Origin: Synechococcus sp. ATX 2A4
Lineage (GTDB): Bacteria; Cyanobacteriota; Cyanobacteriia; PCC-6307; Cyanobiaceae
Assembly: GCF_024346375.1 (NCBI RefSeq)
Contig: NZ_JAGQCV010000009.1
Span: 62,001 to 126,000 of the forward strand
Reading direction: 5' to 3'
DNA: 64,000 nucleotides
The first letter of the stretch is position 1, and the number at the start of each line of letters is the position of its first letter. The notes below the pieces were generated by a model, which saw nothing but the letters and a program-made list of their open reading frames with translations, was not told the origin of the DNA and ran no database searches. Position numbers and translations under genes: made by a program. Below are positions 58,601-64,000 of the stretch, in pieces.

Positions 58601-58707
58601 TGGTGGCCGGCACGCCGGAGCAGGTGGCGGAGCATCCCACCAGCCACACGGGCCGCTACCTCCAGCAGGTGCTGGCTCAGCATCCACCGGAAGCCATTTC
58701 GGCCTGA
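55690..58707 (+). CDS. uvrA: Excinuclease ABC subunit A
   Basis: Damage sensor of nucleotide excision repair; loads UvrB. 1005 residues with two ABC modules. Module I has GVSGSGKSSLAFDTIFAEGQ, LSAYARQFLGQ and the zinc pairs CPQCD and CPDCHGLG. The signature is TLSGGEAQRIRLATQIGAGL, followed by VLDEPSIGLHQRDN. Module II has GVSGSGKSTLINELL, the zinc finger CEACSGQGVNVIEM with CDVCKGARYN, LSGGEAQRVKLATELS and LIDEPTTGLSF. An N-terminal Ser/Thr-rich leader of 35 residues precedes the core. It follows recN by 87 bp. Confidence 0.97.
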   Translation: MPRASIVSGPKGTSTTPSTTVPTLDKEEASKLRSLNGGALEDVIRVRGARQHNLKNVDLTIPRNRLVVFTGVSGSGKSSLAFDTIFAEGQRRYVESLSAYARQFLGQVDKPDVDAIEGLSPAISIDQKSTSHNPRSTVGTVTEIQDYLRLLFGRAGEPHCPQCDRSIRPESIDEMVDRISSLPEGTRYQLLAPVVRGKKGTHTKLLSGLVAEGFARVRINGEVRELSDNIELDKNHAHNIEVVVDRLVAREGITERLTDSLRTCLKRGDGLALVEAVPKTGEELPEGVERERLYSENFACPVHGAVIEELSPRLFSFNSPYGACPDCHGLGHLRKFTEERVVPDPALPVYAAVAPWSEKDNSYYFSLLFSVGEAFGFEIKQPWNQLTKDQQQLLLHGSPEPIAIKTDSRYSKSQGYLRPFEGILPILERQLRDASGEAIRQKLEKFLDLVPCGTCRGLRLRPEALAVKVGPYAITDLTNVSVADTLQRIESLMGVGDAEGAEPLLNPRQIQIGDLVLCEIRMRLRFLLDVGLDYLSLDRPAMTLSGGEAQRIRLATQIGAGLTGVLYVLDEPSIGLHQRDNDRLLNTLFRLRDLGNTLIVVEHDEDTIRAADHLVDIGPGAGVHGGRIVAEGTLENLLEEEESLTGAYLSGRRSIPTPPERRTSSSRKLSLLNCSRNNLQGLDVDIPLGRLVAITGVSGSGKSTLINELLHPALEHKLGMKVPFPTGLDELRGIQSVDKVIVIDQSPIGRTPRSNPATYTGAFDPIRQVFAATVEAKARGYQVGQFSFNVKGGRCEACSGQGVNVIEMNFLPDVYVQCDVCKGARYNRETLQVTYKGHTIADVLQMTVEQAADVFSAIPQAADRLRTLVDVGLGYIKLGQPAPTLSGGEAQRVKLATELSKRATGKTLYLIDEPTTGLSFYDVHKLMDVMQRLVDKGNSIVVIEHNLDVIRCADWLVDLGPEGGNKGGEIVVAGTPEQVAEHPTSHTGRYLQQVLAQHPPEAISA

Positions 58708-58774
58708 AGCCATCACCACCAACCGAGGGGTGGCCGGTGGGAGGGGATCATGGAGGCATCACCGCTCCAACGTC

Positions 58775-60316
58775 GTGGCCCAGCGTCGATTCAAGCCGGC
58801 GGGAATTGCCCTCCTGACTGTGGCCGCGATGGGGGGAGGCCTTGCCTTCGCGCCCTCCCGCACCCAGGCGCTGGAGCGGGTGCAGATGCGGCTGCCGTTG
58901 CTGGAAACCGACTTCACGGTGGAGCTCAACGAGCTCAGCAACCCCGCCAGCCTGCTGGCCGGCAACAGCGACCTGGCCGAGCTGGATCGGGCCACCGATG
59001 GAGCGGTGGGCCGCAAGTTCGTGGAGCTGTTCAATGCGCCGCTGCCGCTGCAGGTGACGGCCGTGGTCGATACCTCGGCGAGCTCCCCCCTGCTCAACCA
59101 GGCCCTGCTGCTGGTGTCGGCGCTCGGCGGCATCGACGGACTGCCGGAGCCGTTCACCGGGGAGGATCTCTCCCGGGTGCTGGATCAGGCAGCGGCCCAG
59201 GGTCCGCTCACCATGCTCACCGTGCTGCGGGCCCTGCCCGGCCGCACGGCCACGATCGACCTGGGCCGGGCCGTGTTCGCGGTGCAGCGGCTGGCCCGCC
59301 AGCAGCGGCCTGCGGACACCCTGCTGGCCTCGCGGCCAGCCGCTGGGGAGGATCCTGCCCTGCGCGGACAAGGCCCACTGGCCATACAGCGCGCTGAGCT
59401 GACCACCCCTATTTCCTACCGCCCCGAGCCGTTGTCGGTGGTGGTGATTCGGCCCACGACCGGCGCCAATAACCGCCTGGTGGTGATCTCCCACGGCCTC
59501 TGGGACGGCCCGGAGAGCTTTGAGGGCTGGGGCCGCCATCTGGCCAGCCATGGCTACACCGTGCTCCTGCCCCGCCATCCCGGCAGCGACCGGCAGCAGC
59601 AGAGCGCAATGCTGTCCGGCAAGGCACCGCCTCCAGGCCCAGAGGAACTGCGCCTGCGGCCCCTTGATGTGAGCGCCGTGATCGATGCCGCCGCTGCCGG
59701 CGGTCTGGGTCTGCCGCCCGGCATCCGCACCGATTCGGTGGTGGCCATGGGCCAGTCGTGGGGCGCCACCACCGTGCTGCAGCTGGCTGGCGCCAAACCC
59801 AGCGACATCCTCCTGTCCAAATTCTGCAACGATCCCTTCGACCCTGCTCGAAACCTCAGCTGGGTCCTGCAGTGCAGCTTCCTCACCTCCGCCAACACCG
59901 CAGCGCTGGCGGATCCCCGCATCAAGGCGGTGGTGGCGGTCAGCCCGCCGATGTCTTTGCTGTTCGCCGCCGGTGCGGCCCAGAGTGTCTCCAGCCGCGT
60001 GCTGCTGGTGAGCGGCAGCCGCGACTGGGTGGTGCCCGCCGGCCCCGAAGCGATCACGCCAATGACCCTGGAGGCGCGCAATGCCGGCGGTGGCCACAGC
60101 CTCGTGCTGGCCAAAGGCGGTGATCACTTCAACCTCGGCTCCACCTACGACGTCGGTGGTGGGGCGCTGCGCGGGCTGATCCTGGCCTGGACGAATGCCG
60201 CCTATGCGGCCGGGCCTGAGGTCGCGCCGCGCCCCGGTGCACCGGGGCTGCTGCCACCAGACGGTTGGGGCGACAGCGCGATTCCACTGGTGGACGTGAG
60301 TGGGGCGCTGCGCTGA
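58775..60316 (+). CDS. DUF1400 alpha/beta hydrolase, exported
   Basis: 513 residues. An N-terminal signal segment (AGIALLTVAAMGGGLAFAPS) is followed by a DUF1400 domain (about 25-165, similar in layout to the standalone gene at 51184) and an alpha/beta hydrolase domain. In the hydrolase domain, VVISHGLWDGPESF carries the oxyanion region and SVVAMGQSWGATTVLQ the nucleophile elbow (G-Q-S-W-G). VLLVSGSRDWVVP and KGGDHFNL place the acid and His of the triad. It could be an esterase or lipase; the substrate is unknown. Start GTG 58775 directly precedes the signal peptide. Confidence 0.88.
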   Translation: MAQRRFKPAGIALLTVAAMGGGLAFAPSRTQALERVQMRLPLLETDFTVELNELSNPASLLAGNSDLAELDRATDGAVGRKFVELFNAPLPLQVTAVVDTSASSPLLNQALLLVSALGGIDGLPEPFTGEDLSRVLDQAAAQGPLTMLTVLRALPGRTATIDLGRAVFAVQRLARQQRPADTLLASRPAAGEDPALRGQGPLAIQRAELTTPISYRPEPLSVVVIRPTTGANNRLVVISHGLWDGPESFEGWGRHLASHGYTVLLPRHPGSDRQQQSAMLSGKAPPPGPEELRLRPLDVSAVIDAAAAGGLGLPPGIRTDSVVAMGQSWGATTVLQLAGAKPSDILLSKFCNDPFDPARNLSWVLQCSFLTSANTAALADPRIKAVVAVSPPMSLLFAAGAAQSVSSRVLLVSGSRDWVVPAGPEAITPMTLEARNAGGGHSLVLAKGGDHFNLGSTYDVGGGALRGLILAWTNAAYAAGPEVAPRPGAPGLLPPDGWGDSAIPLVDVSGALR

Positions 60317-60343
60317 CGCACCGCCGGACGTGCGCTGCAGCCC

Positions 60344-61390
60344 TCAGAAGGTGGGCAACTCCGCCTCTCCGGCGGGATCGGGATAGTTGGTGTTCACGTC
60401 CGGCATCCAGTAGCTCAGGTCGTCATGCCAGAACAGGCGCCCCGCCAGCCGACTGGTGCTGAGCTTGGTGGAGCCCATGCTGGAAAGCAGAGCGCCCAGC
60501 TCCACCGGGGAGAGATCGGTTCTCACGTTCTCACTGGCCAGCTGGATCAACGCCGGATACTGGGCCACCGTGCCGGGCTGAGCCAGCTGGCGGAATACCT
60601 CGCGCAGCACCAGTTGCTGACGTTCCATGCGGCCGAGATCGCCCAGTTCATCGTTGCGATAGCGCAGGAAGCCCTCCAGGGCTTCCCCCTTCAGCACCTG
60701 CACGCCTGGGTAAAGATCGATGTAGAGGTCCTGGCGGCTGTCGGTGTAATACATGCGCTTGGGCACATCCACTTCCACGCCGCCCAGGGCATCGGCCAGC
60801 TTCTGCACGGCATCGAGGTTGATCAGCACATACCGATCGACAGGAATGCCCAGCAAGCGCGACACCTGCGATTTCGCTTCCTCCACCCCGCCTACGGCAT
60901 AGAGAGCATTGGCCTTGAGCACGCCATAGCGGTCCGACTCGATGAAGGTGTCGCGCGGGACCTGGGTCAGCCGGGTGCTGCCGTCCACCACCTCCACGGT
61001 GAACATGACATCGGTGTTGGCGGCCACGTGATCGGTGCCCATCACCAAAATGCGGTGCTGGTTGAGGCCGAGAGGCGCCACCAGGCTGCTGACCGATGGC
61101 GCCGCCTTCATCAGCCCGGCCATCAAGGAGCCCAGCAGCTGGGGCAGGGGTCCGGTGACGAGCAGGCTCAGGCCCACCCCGCAGCCCAGGCCGAGCAGCA
61201 CGGAAGGGGGATGCAGGCGGCGGCGGCGTGGACCCTTGCTACCAGCCGCTTTCCTGCTGGAGCCTTCCCCGGATGACGCTTCAGGCACCGAGCGATCCTG
61301 GGACGCCACGCTTGAGTCCGCCGCCGACCCACGGTCTTGGCCCCGGGCTGTGACGGACAGAGAGCTGCGACGGGGCTGGGCCTTGGTCAT
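60344..61390 (-). CDS. LytR-CpsA-Psr (LCP) family protein
   Basis: LCP enzymes transfer polymer chains from a lipid carrier to the cell wall. About 348 residues. A basic, Ser-rich cytoplasmic N-terminus is followed by one membrane span (PPSVLLGLGCGVGLSLLVTG) and the extracytoplasmic LCP domain. That domain shows LVMGTDHVAANTDVMFTVEV and LTQVPRDTFIESDRYGVLK (with the phosphate-binding Arg). LNALYAVGG-like, YVLINLDAVQKLADALGGVE and FLRYRNDELGDLGRMERQQ follow. In-frame ATGs at 61390, 61414 and 61423 are possible. It follows purT on the same strand by 50 bp. Confidence 0.92.
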   Translation of the reverse strand: MTKAQPRRSSLSVTARGQDRGSAADSSVASQDRSVPEASSGEGSSRKAAGSKGPRRRRLHPPSVLLGLGCGVGLSLLVTGPLPQLLGSLMAGLMKAAPSVSSLVAPLGLNQHRILVMGTDHVAANTDVMFTVEVVDGSTRLTQVPRDTFIESDRYGVLKANALYAVGGVEEAKSQVSRLLGIPVDRYVLINLDAVQKLADALGGVEVDVPKRMYYTDSRQDLYIDLYPGVQVLKGEALEGFLRYRNDELGDLGRMERQQLVLREVFRQLAQPGTVAQYPALIQLASENVRTDLSPVELGALLSSMGSTKLSTSRLAGRLFWHDDLSYWMPDVNTNYPDPAGEAELPTF

Positions 61391-61440
61391 AGAGGGTTCC
61401 GATGTCCGCACCATAAAACCCATTCCCGTGCCTGGCCAGG

Positions 61441-62637
61441 TCAGGGCCCCGCCACCACTGCCACCCGGGCGGCGGCCCGGTCGGCCCGCTCCCTTGCCTC
61501 GCCCAGATCGGCGCCGCGGGCCAACGCCACTCCCATGCGCCGGTGGGGCCGGGCCTCCGGCTTGCCGAACAGCAGCACCGTGGTGTCGGGTTCGGCCAGG
61601 GCCGCCGCCACGCCCGTGTAGGCCACGCTGCTGAGGTGCTCGCCGGCCAGGATCACCCGGCTGGCGGCGGGGCCGGTGGACGCAATGGTGGGAATCGGCA
61701 GCCCCAGCACGGCACGCAGGTGCAGCTCAAACTCGCTGAGGTTCTGGCCGGCCAGCGTCACCAGGCCGGTGTCATGCGGCCGGGGCGAGAGTTCCGAGAA
61801 GACCACTGTGGCGGGGTCGGTGGCACCGGCGGCACCGGTGAGGAAGAACTCCACGCCGAACAGGCCGGCGCCACCCAGGTGATCGGTGACCTTCAAGGCC
61901 ATGGCCTGGGCAGCCTCCAGCTGGGCCGGCGCGAGACAGGCGGGCTGCCAGCTGCACTGGTAGTCGCCCCGTTCCTGCACGTGGCCGATCGGTGGGCAGA
62001 ACAGGGTGGGGCCGTTCCACTGCCGCACTGTGAGCAGGGTGATCTCCTGCTCAAACCGCAGAAACTCCTCCACGATCACCCGTGCGCCGGCGCCGCGTGC
62101 CCCCGCCAGCGCGGCCTCCCAGGCCGCCGCGATGCCGTCCGCGCTGTGCACCACGCTCTGCCCCTTGCCCGAGGAGCTCATCACCGGTTTCACCACCACG
62201 GGCCAACCGAGCGGTGTGGCGGCGATGGCCAGTTCTTCGGCGCTGCCGGCGTAGGCGAAGCGGGCGGTGCGCAGGCCCAGGGTGCCGGCGGCCAGATCGC
62301 GGATGCGGTCACGGTTCATGGTCACCGCTGTGGCCTGCGCCGTGGGAATCACGGTGACGCCTTCCGCCTCCAGCTCGGCGAGGGCATCCACCGCCAGGGC
62401 TTCAATCTCCGGGATCACCAGATCCGGCCGGTGGCGCCGCACCACGGCCAGCAGCGCCGCGGGATCGGTCATGGGGATCACCTCCGCCGCATCGGCCACC
62501 TGCATAGCGGGCGCACCGGCGTAGCGGTCGACCGCGATCACGCGGCATCCGAGGCGCTGGGCGGCGATGGCCACCTCCTTGCCCAGCTCACCGCTGCCCA
62601 GCAGCATCAAGGTGCGAGGGAACGCGGGCACCGTCAT
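61441..62637 (-). CDS. purT: Phosphoribosylglycinamide formyltransferase 2 (formate-dependent)
   Basis: Makes FGAR from GAR, formate and ATP, an alternative to folate-dependent PurN. 398 residues with an ATP-grasp core. N-terminal [20 protein letters not shown], then [40 protein letters not shown] (the lid with Lys residues), [11 protein letters not shown] and [23 protein letters not shown] 62637 is right at the conserved start; the longer frame (62754) covers the promoter of the divergent small gene. Its product feeds the PurL step encoded at 44943. Confidence 0.96.
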   Translation of the reverse strand: MTVPAFPRTLMLLGSGELGKEVAIAAQRLGCRVIAVDRYAGAPAMQVADAAEVIPMTDPAALLAVVRRHRPDLVIPEIEALAVDALAELEAEGVTVIPTAQATAVTMNRDRIRDLAAGTLGLRTARFAYAGSAEELAIAATPLGWPVVVKPVMSSSGKGQSVVHSADGIAAAWEAALAGARGAGARVIVEEFLRFEQEITLLTVRQWNGPTLFCPPIGHVQERGDYQCSWQPACLAPAQLEAAQAMALKVTDHLGGAGLFGVEFFLTGAAGATDPATVVFSELSPRPHDTGLVTLAGQNLSEFELHLRAVLGLPIPTIASTGPAASRVILAGEHLSSVAYTGVAAALAEPDTTVLLFGKPEARPHRRMGVALARGADLGEARERADRAAARVAVVAGP

Positions 62638-62650
62638 CACGAGGGGGCAG

Positions 62651-62887
62651 ATGGGATCAATCCTGCTCCCCCGCTGGGCCCTGCTAGAAGAGCACTGTGT
62701 CGGCGCCCTGCCTGCTTTGATCGTCTCGCCTGCCGTTCTGGCTTTCGCTTCCACCGGGGATGGCGTTGCCGGTCTGCCGTTCGGATGGACGATCGACGGA
62801 CTGCAGAACAGCGTGCTGATCTACCTCGGCCTTTCTTCTCTGGCCTTTGTGATCGTGTGGTTGGTGGGTTTCCTGCGCCGCTCCTGA
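62651..62887 (+). CDS. Small two-span membrane protein
   Basis: 78 residues from ATG 62651, preceded by GAGGGGG. Two hydrophobic stretches: [19 protein letters not shown] and [20 protein letters not shown], with the link GWTIDGLQN and a basic end FLRRS. A GTG at 62699 would give a 62-residue version lacking the uncertain leader. No family recognised. It is divergent from purT (13 bp) and ends 9 bp before the convergent TTG-started gene. Confidence 0.65.
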   Translation: MGSILLPRWALLEEHCVGALPALIVSPAVLAFASTGDGVAGLPFGWTIDGLQNSVLIYLGLSSLAFVIVWLVGFLRRS

Positions 62888-62896
62888 ACACCCCGA

Positions 62897-63139
62897 TCAG
62901 GAATCGGAGATCAGGTCGAGCTGGCGCACCGGCGGCTCCTCGCTCACGAAACCGTAGGCCTCGAACACCTGCTCATCGGCGTGGGTGATGTGCTGGCCGT
63001 CGCTGTGGCGCTCCAGCCGGAAGCCTTCCTCTGCCATGCGCCGCATCAGCCCGGCGGCTTCCTCGAAGCGCGCCGCCATCGCCTCGAGGCTGGCGCAATC
63101 GGCCGTCAGGCCCGTTTCCTTCCAGGTGAAGTAAGCCAA
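62897..63139 (-). CDS. Conserved hypothetical cyanobacterial protein
   Basis: 80 residues: MAYFTWKETGLTADCASLEA then MAARFEEAAGLMRRMAEEGF. The first helix-forming half is followed by RLERHSDGQHITHADEQVFE, which has His and Asp residues. The strong MAYFTWKE opening looks family-like and I have the impression of seeing it in other picocyanobacteria, but I cannot name a domain. The only in-frame start at this point is TTG 63139. It lies 85 bp after mraY on the same strand. Confidence 0.75.
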   Translation of the reverse strand: MAYFTWKETGLTADCASLEAMAARFEEAAGLMRRMAEEGFRLERHSDGQHITHADEQVFEAYGFVSEEPPVRQLDLISDS

Positions 63140-63224
63140 GGCAACGCTCGCAATGCGGGAAATGAACGCGGGGGGTGGGGCCCACTCTCTCGATTCTGGT
63201 GATCTCTGCCGCGGGGCGCAGCGC

Positions 63225-64000
63225 TCAGGGCAGCAGCAGCAGGCCGATCAGCACCAGAGCCACGCTCACAACCCAGAACCCCACCACGACCCGTTGTTCG
63301 GGGTTGCCCGCCAGCTCGAAATGGTGGTGCAGTGGCGCCATGCGGAACAGCCGTTTGCCCTGTCCATCGGGGCCCTTGGTGGCTTTGAACACCCACACCT
63401 GCAGGATCACCGACAACGACTCGGCCACGAACACTCCGCCCATCAGCAGCAGGGACCAGAGGCTGTCGGTGAGCAGGGCCACCGCCGTGAGCGCCGCCCC
63501 CATCGCCAGCGAGCCGGTGTCGCCCATGAAGACACGGGCGGGGTGGCGGTTGTGGCCCAGGAAGCCCAGCCAGGCGCCCGCCATCGCCGCGCAGAAGCCG
63601 GCCATGGCGGGGTCGCCGCTGTGGCCGCGCAGCGTCAGTTGCAGGGCGAAGCCGGCGAACACCACAGCGCCGCAGCCTGCCGCCAGCCCATCGAGGCCGT
63701 CGGTGAGGTTGGTGGCATTGCTTTCGGCCAGGAACACAAACAGGCCCAGGGGCAGCAGCAACAGGCCCAGCGGCAGCACCCAGCCGAACGGCAGGCCCAC
63801 CTCGCCGCTGAACCAGCCGCGCCAGCTGCCCCAGGCCAGGAACAGCACCGCCGCCAGTGACTGCAGCAGCAGCTTTCCCTTCGGGGTCAGCCCGGTGTTG
63901 GTGCGGCGGGTGAGGCTGCGCCAGTCGTCGAAGCCGCCGATCGCCAGGAAGGCGAGGGTGATGGCCGCCACCGCCAGCAGGCGCCCATCGGTGGGAGCGA
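63225..64000 (-). CDS. mraY: Phospho-N-acetylmuramoyl-pentapeptide transferase, C-terminal part, cut by window edge
   Basis: Forms lipid I by moving phospho-MurNAc-pentapeptide to undecaprenyl phosphate. The 258 residues visible (frame open at base 64000) include [36 protein letters not shown] (catalytic Asp region), [36 protein letters not shown] and HHHFELAG, with repeated membrane spans. The last span is [15 protein letters not shown]. The N-terminal third is outside the window. Works downstream of the murC/murB products. Confidence 0.96.
   Translation of the reverse strand, partial: APTDGRLLAVAAITLAFLAIGGFDDWRSLTRRTNTGLTPKGKLLLQSLAAVLFLAWGSWRGWFSGEVGLPFGWVLPLGLLLLPLGLFVFLAESNATNLTDGLDGLAAGCGAVVFAGFALQLTLRGHSGDPAMAGFCAAMAGAWLGFLGHNRHPARVFMGDTGSLAMGAALTAVALLTDSLWSLLLMGGVFVAESLSVILQVWVFKATKGPDGQGKRLFRMAPLHHHFELAGNPEQRVVVGFWVVSVALVLIGLLLLP

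Overview
The window comes from a GC-rich picocyanobacterium, most likely a Cyanobium or freshwater/coastal Synechococcus relative. Evidence includes a thylakoid-lumen CYP38/TLP40-type cyclophilin, a Gap2-type Calvin-cycle GAPDH, a cobalamin gene beside guaA, efp-accB and several small cyanobacterial proteins. The run dnaN - PRC-barrel-like protein - purL - purF - gyrA/parC - TPR - queG - HpsJ-like - DUF502 - nusB - ftsY - PP2C - argH - RRM - dusA matches, from memory, the origin-proximal gene order of Prochlorococcus and marine Synechococcus.

Layout. 1-3.1 kb: partial guaA, cbiD, a class V aminotransferase and tRNA-Gly(CCC). 3.13-5.59 kb: a small decayed island between the tRNA-Gly gene and a mutated 46-bp copy of its 3' half. 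It holds an intact StbD/StbE-type toxin-antitoxin pair and a frameshifted, internally deleted gene of the TOTE primase-helicase conflict family. 5.6-7 kb: gene-poor, with tiny uncertain genes. 7-13.4 kb: AbrB-family membrane protein, two exported proteins, SNF2 helicase, HNH nuclease, sugar-epimerase-like SDR and pdxA. 13.4-17.9 kb: accB-efp, cyclophilin, thiL and gap. 18-20.9 kb: murC-murB and ybaB. 20.8-24 kb: a grpE-dnaJ-tusA-rsgA minus-strand unit. 24.2-28.7 kb: pilB-pilT-pilC, the motor and platform of a type IV pilus. 29-49.5 kb: housekeeping genes ending with dnaN.

49.5-50 kb is a 524-bp gap between dnaN and thrC. It carries five sites close to the cyanobacterial DnaA box TTTTCCACA and an A/T-rich patch, and is the best candidate for oriC. 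Most large genes next to it are transcribed away from it on both sides (dnaN, purL and purF leftward; recN and uvrA rightward). The right arm carries thrC, a standalone DUF1400-like protein, an ABC1 kinase, recN, uvrA, a DUF1400 alpha/beta hydrolase, an LCP-family protein, purT, two small proteins and the 3' part of mraY.

Almost all the window is conserved core genome. The only accessory region is the 2.5-kb tRNA-Gly island, and its main gene is broken. No intact undescribed system was found; the TOTE remnant is the most interesting biological trace. There are no rRNA genes, CRISPR arrays or intact insertion sequences that I can see.
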